NCBI GenBank assembly: GCA_037447655.1
Contig: JBBHKE010003421.1
Coordinates: forward strand, 1 to 64,000
Source of the DNA: Zygnema cylindricum
Taxonomy: Eukaryota; Streptophyta; Zygnematophyceae; Zygnematales; Zygnemataceae
Direction: 5' to 3'
DNA: 64,000 nucleotides
Shown here: positions 33,426-46,789 of the stretch, in pieces
Layout: each line of letters starts with the position of its first letter
Numbering within the stretch: position 1 is the stretch's first letter
Notes under the pieces: model-generated
Seen by the model: only the letters and a program-made list of their open reading frames with translations
The model's database searches: none
Told to the model about the DNA's origin: nothing
Program-made: the position numbers and the translations under genes

Positions 33426-33947
33426 TTGTTAGAATCAATGATGTAATCCGCTGTCGCGGTTTGTCGCGCGGCCAGCTAGCTTGTTGTTACCTGAAGTTAG
33501 TGGTCCAGGTTGGTTTGGAGTCATTAAGTTTTCTTGTACGTTTTTTGTAGTACCTTGGTCTCGCGGAGATTTAGTTTGGCGACGACCAGGTATTATGTCG
33601 TTTGGCGTGTACGGTATGTATGTTCGTTTTGTCGTTATGTTTTGGTTTTGATTGTACGTGTGTTTAGTACTTTAGTATTATGTCGTTTCGCGTATAGACG
33701 CGATTTGATTTGTAGGCGCTTCGTGTGCACTTTATGTTTAGTTTGTTTTTACTTTTTAGTTTGAAAGTGTGACGTTTCACTTGCAATACTATATACAACA
33801 ACTTAATGGGAAAGGGAAGTTAATCTTTTTATGGGAGAAAATGTCTATGAAATATATTGGCTTTTGTGGACAGCTCTCTCTCGTGTGAAATGTTATGAAT
33901 GCTTCCGCTGTAGTCTTGCCCTCTGAGTTTCGTGTAAGATCCTTTCA
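33426..33947 (+). repeat. 3' LTR of the Copia element
   Basis: It pairs with 27975-28496 and is followed by TTTAT. Confidence 0.95.
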
Positions 33948-33952
33948 TTTAT

Positions 33953-36900
33953 TTCTACTTGCAAACGTGGAACTATAAAATATATTGTTTGCTTAATGTT
34001 TGGAGACGTTATCAAATATATCGTAATTCCTTGAAAATTGTCGTTCAAAATTTTTAAGACTTCAGGTCAAAAATGTTGCGACAAAAATATTGTTACAAAA
34101 TTAAATTGGGGCTTGATCCTCGTAGGCTCATGCCCATGGGAAGAAGCACCCCTCCCATCTCTCCAATTATCTTATCCCTCCTACCATTTAACCCTTATAA
34201 TGGTCAACACAATATTCATACCGGTCGTCGAACAACTGATGTACTATCGATATTGGAACTTGTAACAATACTAGTGGAAAAAACTTGTTCGTAAATGGTA
34301 GTTAAGCGTTACGAATATAGAGTTATGAATTTGGTAGACTTCCGCGAAAGAATCACACGATTTAGAGTTTTATTTTAAAAGATATAGTGATAGGTGTATT
34401 TAGGCGACAACGCGAGGTCAAAACAACGAATGGGTGTTCATTGTAACAGGTTAAGGGTCAAACTAGCCGCGAAATTTCAGGCGCACGTTTAAAAAGTACG
34501 GAATGAATCAATATTTTGTTTGGTACGCACGATGGTTCGTTCCGTACAATTTTTAGTACGCAACGTCACTTTCACTTTATGGAATTTCGTACGTATTTTC
34601 GCGTGTGAAATTTGCGACCCACGTTGATGCGAAGTCGCGTTTCGATTGGCGCGCATTTTTGCTCGTAAATGTTACGTAGTGAAATGTAGCGTTTGATTGG
34701 TTAGTAAATCCTACGTAGTTAGTAAGAGATTTCACACGTTTTTCCATTGATCAGTTTGAGTCCTAGCTGATCGATGATTGGCCCAAGCAAAAACTTGTTC
34801 AACAGAGCGTTGACTGTGGCATGGCTAGTCCAGGGCGATGATGGAAAAATAGTGAAGTCTAAGAGGAAAGTATACATCTTTTCTTTTGGAAAAGTTTGTG
34901 GAAATTTTGACTGATCTTGGTATTGAGCGATTAAATCCAAATTGGAGCAATGGCATTTTTACACTGAAATCCTTGCTAAGTAGTGTTTTAGTAGTTAAGA
35001 GATACAATTATTAAAAGTGGAGAGTAGTGGAAAACAATTTAAAAGAAGGGTTGAGCCACGAGGGCAAAAGACCAAGCTAAGCTTGTGGAAATTTTGACTG
35101 ATCTTGGTCTTGAGCGATTAAAACCAAATTGGAGCAATGGCATTTTTACACTGAAATCTCTTGCTAACTAAGTATTGTTTTAGTAGTTAAGAGATACAAT
35201 TGTTAAAAGTGGAGAGAAGTGGAAAACACTTTAAATGAAGGGTTGAGCCACGAGGGCAAAAGACCAAGCTAATGTAATGTGGACAGAAACTTCTTCCTAT
35301 TTAAAGTTTATCCTTATGTGAGTGCTTTCCAATGTGAATGTGTAATTTCCCAATGTGTGGAATGTGTGGTTGAAATCGGTTGTAGTAATGAAATTTTATG
35401 AGAGGTAGGAAATCTTGTTACAAAACTCTTCAAATATTTGCCATATTTGGTGGATTTCGTCCAGGTTTTCCTGAGGCTATAGCTCGAAGTAGTATGTTAG
35501 CTTTTCATTCTGGTTAAGCTCCCATGTGGCATCTTTTCTATGTAATATTTCCTCCCATTATTGGTACTAACGGACCGGATGGGTCCGTCAATGGGTTGGT
35601 ACAGTTGCGTATCGAATATTTTCAAAATTCCATGGGTATTTTGAAGCCAGGGTTAATAGAAAAGCACGACCGACGTTTTACATACTTACCACAAATTGTC
35701 GTATCCACAAGCATTCATGGGGGAACAACAACAAGTTTCACAAAGTAAATGGTCAATCGCTCGTCTCTTCCGCTCCTCCTCCCTACTATACAACACGTGA
35801 TAACAACATTGTCTATTATTCTTTTTTGTTATTATTCTATTTTGTTCTTTTTTTTTCCTTTTTGGCTTTTTTCATATAATTTTTTGCTATGTGGTTACAT
35901 TTATACTTAATGGAATTCTATCACTAAATATGATGCAATGGTCGTTGGACAAAGTCAGTCGTTGTTGTTGTCATTTTCATGATTGATTGTGTTACTAAAA
36001 TTGTTTTTGAAATACGACGTTTCTCAAATGATAGAATTGGCTTGACATCACTCCGTACATGGTCACTACGATTCGTTATAGCGATAACTCGTTTGTTGAT
36101 CGGTACTTTTTTTATTTTTTAAGTGAAATTGACATAAATCAAGTGAAACTTGGTTTGCACAGTTTGGTTCATTAAAGTTGGTTTTTTTTTTTTTTTTAGC
36201 TTGGTTCGGCTTTGGCTGTTTAATCAGAGATTATGTTCGACTTCATTAAGTTTAATCAAGTTTAATTTTTTGAAACCGTCGTATGAATGTACGAAGTACG
36301 ATAATCGAAAAGCTGAATTACCAAAGGTACGTGTAAATAAAAGTACATTAAAATTAGCGTAGCATTCATAAAAACAAGTAATATTTGCCAATTTCATATT
36401 ATATGTATAGCTTTACACAATCTAATTTAATTAAAACACTAGTTTTGGCATGAAAAACCAAATGGAGCTCTTACAAATCCATCATAAAAATTCATCATTT
36501 TCTCAATTTTTGTGACGTATGCGCCGTTTCTCTAACCGAAAGAGCCAACACACAAAAAGTCTCTCAAAGTTGTAAATCATGTCACATGCGGTAGGTCCTC
36601 GTTGGTTGGGGATTTGCGGGAACGAGTTGAGTGTGAAACACTAGTTGTACGCTTTTAAGCCTCTACATAACGGCATTGGTTTTTTCACATTCTCTTTGCA
36701 TAGTCGCTTCCTCTAGTTTTGTGTGCTCAATGATATACCATGACGCTTTAATGAAGCTCAATTTATTCAGAATTAGTTAGTTATATTTGGCAAAAAGTAA
36801 CATTGTAAAGTTTATTTGCATACTTTAATTTTTCTTTTGTATGTTTGAATGTCATAAACGGTTTAACGGTATAAAGGCTTCACTCATAACAAATCCAACG

Positions 36901-37009
36901 GTTTGGCTTGATTTTCAAATTTCAATTTTTTCAGTTTGGTTTGGTTAAGTTCAACGATATTTTACCACGATTATAAATGGGAGTCTTCTCAATAGAGTTC
37001 ACGATGCAT
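33953..37009. other. AT-rich intergenic region with one tandem duplication
   Basis: No gene was recognised. A tandem duplication of a unit of about 190 bp occupies 34894-35081 and 35082-35274 ('gtggaaattttgactgatct' in both). A 74-codon frame at 35524-35748 has no recognised domain and is not supported. Confidence 0.55.
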
Positions 37010-37017
37010 GTCCTACC

Positions 37018-37806
37018 TAGTGTTGTGTATCAGTTATAAATTTATCGCGATAACATCGATACCGATAGTTATCGGTTATCGAACGGTTAGAGGTCATGGT
37101 ATGTTGGTCAGAGACGAACAAATTCCATATCTGCGATAACTTTTAAAAAAGATAGTATGCATATAATAGTACTCTTTAACATACTGTATTCTATTATTTA
37201 CTTTATATAGCGTGGTATGTCGTATAATGTATATGTTCCGTATCCGTTTAACTAACATATATTACTGACAACGCAACACATAAACGCCAATAAATTTAAA
37301 ACAATACTAAACTATAGTATTGAAACGAACAAGTTAAATTGCATTATAACATTTTAAATCAAACTCTTTCGAAAAACATATGTAAAGACGAACAAATCAA
37401 ACGAGCACATTTGTCTGACTGCCGCCATTTACTGCAGCCTACTGCCACCATCTTTTGACGATTCAGGGGCACTTTTTTGAGGAAATATTAATTTTTTATA
37501 AATAGTAAAAATATATATTTATTCATTGCGATTTTTTACCGAAATTAGGGAGAAGGGGGTCCGCGGCGCGTCCGTGGAATAACACGTACAGTTGAGTGTC
37601 CTGGCTGTACATTTATTTGTACGGTCCGTAGAGATATCGTCGATACTTATCGATATCGGTGTTAACGCCGATAATAACCGATAAATATCGGTTATTTATC
37701 GGCAATAACACCGATAACGATATATCGTACCAATGTATCGATTATCGGTTACCCGAAAAAAGGCCCATATCGGTTATCGGCAAATCCTTACCGATACACA
37801 ACACTA
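37018..37806. mobile_element. Non-autonomous hAT-like element, 789 bp
   Basis: Ends are TAGTGTTGTGTATCAGT and, on the other strand, TAGTGTTGTGTATCGGT. Flanks GTCCTACC (37010-37017) and GTCCCACC (37807-37814) agree at 7 of 8 positions, as expected for an 8-bp duplication. The interior is rich in subterminal repeats of 'cgataaccgata'/'tatcggttatcg'. No transposase. Confidence 0.8.
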
Positions 37807-38505
37807 GTCCCACCGCATGCCACTACTGAGGTCGCAAATGGTCAACCGAAACCATGACAGGCCGTTAACCGACCGCCCGCACCGGATCTGGAACGGATTC
37901 GGTTGCCAAAATTTGGGGGACGGGTAGTTGCGGGTGGTTGATTCACCAAAAAAAAACATGGTTGGATACGGTCGGTTACCCAAAAAAACAAAAAAAAAAA
38001 AATGTATTGTCCATAGAATCCAACATTATTCTACTTTGTACTTTTTGGTATCGTGGAAGTACGTGACATCATGATTAGCGTCGCAAATATGACACGGTAG
38101 TAACACTAATCATTTCGCAAATCTTAGGGAACGCGACAAATCGTAATTAATGGCTTATTCATACGTCGTACATTTTTGCAACGTGATAATTATGCATTTT
38201 GTATCGTGTTTCCACAAATATATCATATCATTTTTACTTGTTTTTTTAATAAGTTTTCATATTTCAGCTTCATCACTATTTCCTTATAAATAATTTATAT
38301 TCATACGCTTATATTTATTTTTATTATTATTATTTGGTTTGTCATGATGTTGTTTTTTATTTGTCTGTCCATAAAAAAAAAATCGTTTTGGTATAAACCT
38401 TCTTTATTAATCATGGTTAGTAATGTATGATATTTTCTTATTGTTTTTTTTGTGTTTTTCCCGAGGTTTTCAAGCATTTTGTCAAGCATTGTTTGATGTT
38501 GGTGT

Positions 38506-40050
38506 TTGTCCAACAAAAGTGTTGACATCGACCAACTACTCCCGTCCGTCAATAGCGTAAAAAACTACATTATATCTTCGGCGAAAGATACTCGTAGTTT
38601 GATCATCCCAAAACTTAGAGAAAATATTGATAACATTATTTTTTTCGCATTCATGACCGATCTCTGGACCGAGACAATAAAAAGAACCTCATTCATGTTA
38701 GTAACCGCTCATTTTATCGGCAAAGAATTTAAATTTTATGCACGGACGCTTCAAGTCGATCATTTTCCGGAGGAAAAACACACCGCGGAAAATGTTTTAA
38801 CGACTTTCAAAAATTGTTTAACCAATTTTGAAATGTCTTATATTGATCTCTGCGTTGTCGTGATTGATAGTGGCAATAACATGTGTGCGGCTAGATGTCT
38901 ACCGAGTATGTTTACCTTGCACGGACCATAAAATTGTTACAATTGTGACAACGATCTTGAATAAGAGCGGAACTTCCAAAAAAGGCAAATACGATATGGA
39001 AGTTCCTGATTTTTTTGATCTAATTGACGCGTGTAAATCATTGGTCACGTTTTTCAAACAGAGTGATTTACAAAATATTTTGAAAAACACTTTAAAACAA
39101 GAAAACGCAACGAGGTGGAATTCTTTGATCCGAATGCTTATGAGTATTTACGATGCATTCAATGAGATATAACTAATCGTCAAGCAAAAAAAAAATTGAT
39201 ACTTTTTGCTTGTATCGATAAGACTCACCTCACCGAACTTATACGGTTTTTGGAAAGGTTTCAAGAAGCGACCCTAAAGTTGGAAAAAATCAAAGAACCA
39301 ACTTTACATATGGTTTTGTTTGAAGTATCGTCTCTCCATAACCATTGTAAGTTAAGAAAAACATCTTACAATGACGGTGGAAAAGAATGCCCCACCGATT
39401 CCCCAAACTTGCAAAAATTGAAACAACTTTTGGTGAAATTTGCACTACCGAAGTGGGGCTTTCATGAGTATCATATTGTCGCGGCACTCTTAGATCCCTG
39501 ACAAAAACAAAAGTTTGAAATAATTGGGGTATCGAAAATCGAAATTGAAAGCGTAAGGGTCAAACTTGGATAACTTGACAAAAGTTTGAAATAATTGGGG
39601 TATCGAAAATCGAAATTGAAAGCGCAAGGGTCAAACTTGGATAACTTGCAAACGACCTCGTTGATTTCGGTAGTCCTCAACGTATCAAAAACAATGAAAA
39701 AAAATGCAAAAAAAAGACGGTCTCCACAATTTTTTTGGTGAGAGTGACGACGAAAATAAGGTTCTTATTACCACCGACAAAAAAAACTCTCGTTAACGAC
39801 GAAATGAAACGTTATTTTGATTTAAAATTAACCAACGACGAAAGATTAAATTTTAACATACTTGAATGGTGGAAAAAAAAATAAAATGTACGTGCGAAAG
39901 ATGGAGGATTTCCTATTCTAGCCGGTGTTGCTAGATCTATTCTAGCTATTCCGGCTTCTAGCTCCATGTCCGAATGCAATCTTTTGGATGTTAGGAACAC
40001 GATAACAACGAAGACGAGCTCACTAGCGGCTTTGTTTGGATTTTTTTAGC
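38506..40050 (+). pseudogene. hAT transposase (broken)
   Basis: 38506-38931 encodes the RNase H-like core start: 'DQLLPSVNSVKNYI', 'FMTDLWTE' (first catalytic Asp region) and 'VVIDSGNNM' (second Asp region). After a frameshift at about 38920 the next block ends with 'ATRWNSLIRMLMSIYDAFNEI' (39110-39170). 39196-39501 continues it, with a stop at 39500. A 70-bp tandem duplication (about 39508-39646) and frame changes disrupt the next part. The C-terminal hAT dimerisation motif 'LAIPASSSMSECN' is near 39940. A BED zinc finger at the N-terminus was not found. It would cut and paste the element; it is inactive here. Confidence 0.88.
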
Positions 40051-40543
40051 ATTAGCTATATTGTTTTTTTTTCCTTTGAATTTTTTTATTGTATTTCACA
40101 ATTTTTCTAGTGCTAATTTGCTTTTTTTTAAAGCGGAATGCTTATTTTTATCAAATTACCAAAGCGTCGTATGTATACCAAATTCAGATTTATAGATTTT
40201 GTGTAGTTTTTAAGTTTGAGGTTGAAAATTTGTATAATAGAGTCGAAAATAGAACGAGGTGTTATTTGTTTATTTCTATATTTGATACTACATTAATTTT
40301 TATTTTGCCTATCACAATGTGTTTTTTGCTAATTGATTTTCCATGTGAAAAACTAAGATTTTTTTTTAAGCATACATAATAAAAACTTTACCTTTTTTGC
40401 ATAATTCATAACATAGTATCGTAGTCGGAAGAAAAACCGTCCAAAACATGTAGCAAAAAATTTAGATTTGCGAGAGAAAAAACATTAACATAAGAGTTTA
40501 AACATTAATATAAGAGTTACACGCAAAGGGAGATGTACCACTA

Positions 40544-40707
40544 CATCGCTCACTGTTATTGGTGTTAATAAGTCGCTACTATTTAGAGTCTTTACTATTT
40601 AAAGACGTGGATTACAACCTGCCCGTCTCCTTGTATTAAATAATGTTATTAATCACAATTTTTCATTACCAGTAGTAGATGCTTAACGCTAATAACAATG
40701 AGCGTTG
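40544..40707. mobile_element. MITE inside hAT copy 1
   Basis: It is TA-flanked; ends CATCGCTCACTGTTATTGGT and CAACGCTCATTGTTATTAGC (other strand). The same insertion is in hAT copy 2 (46625-46789), so it preceded their amplification. Confidence 0.75.
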
Positions 40708-40922
40708 TAATTTTATACTTTTTCGGTTACGGGCGGGTACGGTTAGTTGCGAGAAATCGAGTTTCGGTTAACTTTTATTTTCGTAAACGCCGGTCGGTTA
40801 ACGGTTAACAATTTTGGAGCGTGATCTAACCGGGTTGGGCGTCGGTTACTCAGATTTTGAAAAAAAAAAAGCGGTTTGTTTCGGTTATGTAAAATTTTGA
40901 CTTTTGCGACCTCTATGCCACT

Positions 40923-43900
40923 GCCTCTGTTGCTGGTAAACTTGAAATTACTGGATGCCGGCGAAACGCCCAAAAAGAGAAACCTACGGGTGTGGAGAGT
41001 CACCGGGTCCAGTCCGTACTAGATATGCTCTTTATTTCGTACAGCTGTACAGAAAAGAGTGTCCGATAAGGGCGTTGACACATAAAAGTGAAGTGCGTCG
41101 ACACGAAAAGCGCACTCAAATTTGATTCCCACTTTCCCAGTGATAAAGACGGGGGAAATCACGCGAACTTGCTTCCACGTTAAAACGTTGACTATGTGAG
41201 CACGGGCTATACCGGGAACAGTGGGAAAAATATACCCAAATCAGAGTTATGCATGAATAAGAGTTAATATTTTATTGGCGAAAGGCCGTGAACCCAAATA
41301 AGAGTTAATAACACTCATTATTTTTCTACACTAATTATTACTTAACGCTTATAGCGATTCAGGGTGTAGCTACCCTAGTTTGCTTGTCGCATATCGACAG
41401 CTTTGGAAGCAAAGATACGGAAATTTCACTCTTAAAATTATAACTTGTCAAATCTCACTATATCTCGCTTGACTTCCCTCACTTGTCCTCACTGTTTCAC
41501 TTTCTTATTGTTAGGCGGTTTCTGCCCTTGACTTTTTTCTTTCGTATTAGCATCCCTTTCAATCGGCCACAACATTTTTGTATTTTTTCCACCCTTGGAC
41601 GAACGATGACGATGATGATGGTAATGATTNNNNNNNNNNGACTCTAACGGGCTATACAGTTTTTTTACTAAACTATTTTCTCTTCATTTTTCTTCTTTTA
41701 TTGTTATGTTATTAAGCAGAGCGGTATTTTTATTAAATCACAAAGAATGAAAGATCATTTTTCACTCATCAAAATGCAAATCTATTTTTTTTTACTTTGA
41801 TGTTACCAGAAATATTTAGGAATGATATATTTGGGATGATTTGTAATAATTGTCTTCTTTTTTTTTTGGAATTCGTATATGTATATATATAAAAATTTAT
41901 AAAATAAGTAAAATTATGAAAAATTAAAATAAAATAAAATAAAAAGTTTTAAAGTGAAAAAAAAAATAACAAAAAAAAAGTTAACGAAAAAAATAAAAGT
42001 GTTTAAAAACAAAATACAAAATAATTGTTTTATTTTTAAATGAACTAATGAATAAAATATTTAAAAATATATATATGTATATGCTTAAGGTTTTTTTTTT
42101 CTTCTGTTAATAATGTTTAGTAGGGTTTATATAGTAAGGATTTATAAAGACCATTGTAGTTTCATTTTTTTTTATCTAAACGTAAAACTACTCACTTTTT
42201 ACTAGAAAGTAAGAAACACTAAATTATTTTTATGGCGAGACGAATTATTGTATTGTTATTTTCTTCTTTTTACTTCTCTTTTATCAAATCATTTTTTTGA
42301 CATATCGGGCAATCTCAGAAAGACGCGAGATGAAAGTGGATAACATGGACGAGACTGTGCGAGACTGAGGCAATTTTGAGATTCATGGATCTACAACGAC
42401 GAGTGAAATGTGAAAAAAAAAATTGTTGAAGTGTTGAGAGTGAGAGAACCAAATTATAAGATCTAGAAAATATGGTAATGATATTGGAGCGTTAGTTATT
42501 CGTCTCTTTTCTTTACCCTAAAAAATCTCTGAAAGAGCAAAAAAAATTGGCAATAACCATCTTTTTTTAAATGTTGATAAAATTTACGAACAAAATTAAA
42601 AAATAGCTTACTAATTTTTATCTTTTTTTTAATTACTTCAAAATCAAGCATTTAAAAGTTTAAATATCTAATCATATAATAGAACACTAATATCGAACGA
42701 TGCAAATTGAACATATTATTGTTCAAATTAAATATGTATTAAAAGAAAAAATATATTCGTTGTAAAAATATGCAAATAATTTCAAACTTTACATATAACT
42801 GTTTTTTTTTTAAGTACGTGCATGAAAAACGTGGGACGAATATGTTATTTTTTCATGTATTTTGTACGAATATTTTTTAAATCTTGGCATTTATACGAAA
42901 AAAACGCAAACTATGGCCAAACAATTTGAAAATTTGTACAAACATTTTTCAATTTGGCGTGTTTGTATTGTTACTATATACATAAAGCGCAATGTCTTGA
43001 AAAGTGGGTGTTGAAAATCAAAAACAAAATGTAAAATTTTAGATGTTCGATTATAACATCATGTAATTATGTACAACTAGATGTTGGATTCTAATACCAT
43101 ATAATTATATACAACTTCAATATTGATCAAACTGTGTGCACGCCTATCGTAAAAATACTAACCATGTTGTCTTTTCGTTTGCTCATAAAAGAATCCCTAT
43201 TGACCAAAAGAATAAAAAAATGACCATAGCTTTTATTTCGAACCTCTCAAAATGAACAACGATGTGTACGATCCAATTATTGTATCAAAAATTTTTTTTT
43301 TCCGAAAATTTTACAAATGAATTGGCCACATAATTAATTATAAGTTATTTCTGTTAATGTGTTATATAAACTTTCATTATGCAACATGACCGTAGTTAAA
43401 AACATTATTATTGTTCATTTGTGTTTTTCACACACTAAGTAAATGTTTCGAAAAAACCATAAATGTTTTAAAGCATCTCTCGATATAACCTATAAGTACC
43501 TTGTTTGTATTGCGAGATAATATATAGTAAATTGTGTTGAAAATAGTTAATGAGCTATATATTGTAACGTTTTAACTTTACATTCAGTGCAATAATATAG
43601 CTCAAATCGAAATTCAACTTTATTTAATTCAATACGACAAAAAACTTTTTTTTTTCACCCTCCAAAGTCGTCTTGCAAAGTAAATGAAACTATCACTACC
43701 ACACTGCCCGCAATTGAAGTTCGATATTGGGATTTTATTCGGTGTAGATTCGTATTTCACAATAGTTTCACATGATTGATTTGAGGTTGTAAATATTTGT
43801 TGTGTATGTCTCAAGTATGGTTTTTCTTTTTGAGGTTTTAGGTGGGTCCAAATGTAGATTAAATTCATCAATTATTTAATACTATATCGCCAATACTATC

Positions 43901-44656
43901 GGCAGTTTTCTTCGGTGGTCATTATAAGATGTTTGAACAAAACCTCTCTCATTTTTTTTGTCTTCAATTTTTTCGTCGTATTCTTACAGAAAGTTAGAGT
44001 ATAGGGTCAACTTTGCAATTTTCCATGTAAGGATCCAACACTAATCTGTTTGGTATAACGATCAAATCATTTTTTTCAATCCGTTTATTACCATTCAGTT
44101 TGTTTGTTTCTACATCCTCAAAATGTTTATCATCGCGCTTACTTAATGGAGCTTTCATTGTAGTTAATGACGTTGTTTACTTTAGTTGTTGTTTCGGAAG
44201 AGGCCACCAGGTTAGTTCGTTGGAATCTAACGGATTGGTTTGGTTCATAGATTCTAAATCAGTTAAGCCATTTAGTTTGGTTTCGACTAACTTAGAGCCT
44301 AATGTAATTGAATTGAACATAATAAATTGCTCAATTTCGGCTAGTATTTCTACCTCTTGAACCAAAGGAAAGTGAACTTTTTCATATCGCGTAACCAACA
44401 GACATCAAGTGCAATATTCTATAACAATCCACATTTTATAATCCGTCTATATGATACGCATTTTGTATGATAGCATGGGATTTTCCAAGTTGATGCGATA
44501 AGCTTTTTGGAATTAGTTAAACACATGGACTTTGTTGTTTTTTAGCAACATAAAAATATTGTATGTCACCCGTCCCATTGTATCGCATTGCATGGTATTA
44601 AAACTAGTGTATTGCCTCTCAGGATATAAACTATTGTATCGCGTAGGCACATCATA
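40923..44656. other. AT-rich intergenic region with an assembly gap
   Basis: No gene was recognised; long homopolymer A/T runs throughout. 41630-41639 are ten N. About 41297-41375 resembles one arm of the MITE family ('cgcttatagcgattcagggt'). Short frames at 43629-43871 and 44100-44360 have no domain and are not supported. Confidence 0.6.
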
Positions 44657-45088
44657 GCCAGAAATCAGAAATCGCCAAATTTTGGGGCCGGGCGGTTGTG
44701 GGCGGTTGTTTCACCAGAAAAAAAAAAGTCGGTTACGGTCGGTTAACCAAAAAACCAAAAAAATAAAGATTTTGTACAGTCCATACAATCCAACATTATT
44801 GTGCTTTGTATTATTTGGTATCGTGGAAGTACGTGACATCATGATTAGCTCCGCAAATCTGACATGGTAGTAACACTATTCATTTCGCAAATCTTAGGGA
44901 ACGCGATAAATCGTAATTATAGGCTTATTCATACGTCATGCATTATTGCAAAGTGATAATTATGCATTTTATATTGTGTTTCCAAAAATATATCATATTA
45001 TTATATCAATGTCATGCGACATGTAGTAATTATTGGTTAATAAATCGGTTAAAATCAAATTATCACGTCAATTTTCCACGAGAAATCG

Positions 45089-45975
45089 TTGAAAAACACT
45101 TTAAAACAAGAAAACGCATCGTGGTGGAATTCTTTGCTCCGAATGCTTAAGAGTATTTATGATGCATTCAATGAGATAGGACCAATCGCTCAAAGAAAAA
45201 ATAAATTGATACTTTTTGCTTGTATCGATAAGACTCACCTTACCGAATTTATACGATTTTTGGAAAGGTTTGAATAAGCGACCCTAAAGTTGGAAAATTT
45301 CAAAGAACCAACTTTACAATTGGTTTTGTTTGAACTATCGTCTCTCCATTACCATTGTAAGGTAAGAAAAACGTCTTACAATGACGGTGAAAAAGAATGC
45401 CCCTCCGATTCCCTAAACTTCAAAAAATTGAAACAACTTTTTGTGAAATTTGCACTACCGAAGTGGGGCCTTCATGAGTATCATATTGTCGCGGCTCCGT
45501 CAGATCCCCGACAAAAACAAAAGCTTAAAACAATTGGGGTATCGAAAACCGAAATTGAAAGCGCAAGGGTCAAACTTCGAGAACTCGCAAACGTCCTCGG
45601 TGAAGACGTTGATTTCGGTAGTCTTCAACGTATCACAAAAAAACGAAAAACATCGCAAAGTAAAGACGGTTTCCACAAGTTGTTTGGTGAAAGCGATGAC
45701 GAAAATGAGGTTCTTATTACCACCGAAAAAAAAACGCTCGTTAACGACAAAATGAATCGTTATTTTGATTTAAAATTAACCAACGACGAAAAATTGAACT
45801 TTAACATACTTGAACGGTGGGAAAAAATATATATATATATATACATGCGAAAGATGGAGGATTTCCTATTCTAGCCGGTGTTGCTAGATCTATTCTAGCT
45901 ATTCCGGCTTCTAGCTCCATGTCCGAATGCAATTTTTCGGATGTCGGAACACGGTAACAACGAAGAGGAGCTCAC
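45089..45975 (+). pseudogene. hAT transposase C-terminal half (copy 2)
   Basis: 45089-45277 and 45290-45874 align with 39077-39900 of copy 1 at roughly 90% identity by eye, with fewer breaks (one stop at about 45275, no 70-bp duplication). A frameshift near a (TA)n stretch at 45829-45842 separates it from the dimerisation motif 'FPILAGVARSILAIPASSS' near 45862-45920. No catalytic Asp region remains. Confidence 0.88.
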
Positions 45976-46624
45976 TAGCGGCTTCAATTGTTGGTGATAT
46001 TTTGTGTGTTAGATCCAACTGAGATCTTTTAAATGCTAGTTTTTTTATTTTGTTTTGTTTTCTAATTATTGTTATTTTTTTAGTATTAGTTATATTGTTT
46101 TTTTTTCCTTTGAAATTTTTGTTGTATTTCACAATTTTTCTAGTTTTATTTTGCTTTTTATTTTAAACCGGAATGCTTATTTTTATCAAATAACCAAAGC
46201 GTCGTACGTATACCAAATTTAGATTTATAGATTTTGTGTAGTTTTTAAGTTTGAGGCTGAGAATTTGTATAATAGAGTCGAAAATAGAACGAGGTTGTTA
46301 TTTGCTTATTTCTATGTTTGATACAACAAAATAATTTTTGTTTTTTTTTGCCTATCACATTGTGTGTTTTGCTAATTGATTTTCCATGTGAAAAACTAAG
46401 ATTTTTTTTTTTTAAGCATACATAATAATAACTTTACCTTTTTTTGCGTAATTCATAACATAGTATCGTAGTCGAAAGAAAAACCGTCCAAAACATGTAG
46501 CGAAAAATTTAGATATGCGAGAGAAAAAACATTAACATAAGAGTTCAAACATTAATATAAGAGTTACACGCAAAATTATAATGATTAAGACTAAGAGTTA
46601 CACGCAAATGGAGATGTACCACTA

Positions 46625-46789
46625 CATCGCTCATTGGTATTAGTTTTAATAAGTCGCTACTATTTATGGTCTTTACTATTTAAAGACGTGGATTACAACC
46701 TGCCACGTCTCCTTATATTAAATAGTGTTATTAATCATAATTTTTCATTAACAGTAATAGATGCTTAACGCTAATAACAATGAGCGTTG
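46625..46789. mobile_element. MITE inside hAT copy 2
   Basis: It is TA-flanked and homologous to 40544-40707 at the same position in the host element. Confidence 0.75.

Larger units (their letters stand above)
27975..33947 (+). mobile_element. Copia LTR retrotransposon, full length but decayed
   Basis: 5' LTR 27975-28496 and 3' LTR 33426-33947 are both 522 bp, TG...CA, with exact TSD TTTAT at 27970-27974 and 33948-33952. A primer site follows the 5' LTR and a polypurine tract (about 33416-33424) precedes the 3' LTR. The gag, protease, integrase, RT and RNase H order is Copia. All domains carry stops or frameshifts. It is a different lineage from elements A-C: distinct LTRs and a primer site at the tRNA 3' end. 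Confidence 0.95.
37825..40914 (+). mobile_element. hAT transposon, near full length (3.09 kb)
   Basis: The exact 8-bp duplication ATGCCACT is at 37817-37824 and 40915-40922, and the termini contain 'gaggtcgcaaa' in inverted orientation. It carries a broken transposase (38506-40050) and a MITE (40544-40707). It lies only 18 bases beyond the previous hAT-like element; the flanking duplications of the two are almost adjacent. Same family as 27081-27498 and 44666-46996. Confidence 0.93.

Noticed and set aside
34894-35274. CRISPR-like array
   Set aside because: Only two long units with no spacers; no short regularly spaced repeats anywhere in the window.
35524-35748. Possible small gene of 74 codons
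   Set aside because: No recognised domain, no homologous copy in the window and no splice or promoter support.
41630-41639. Run of N as a biological boundary
   Set aside because: A ten-N placeholder for an assembly gap; sequence on both sides is similar AT-rich intergenic DNA.
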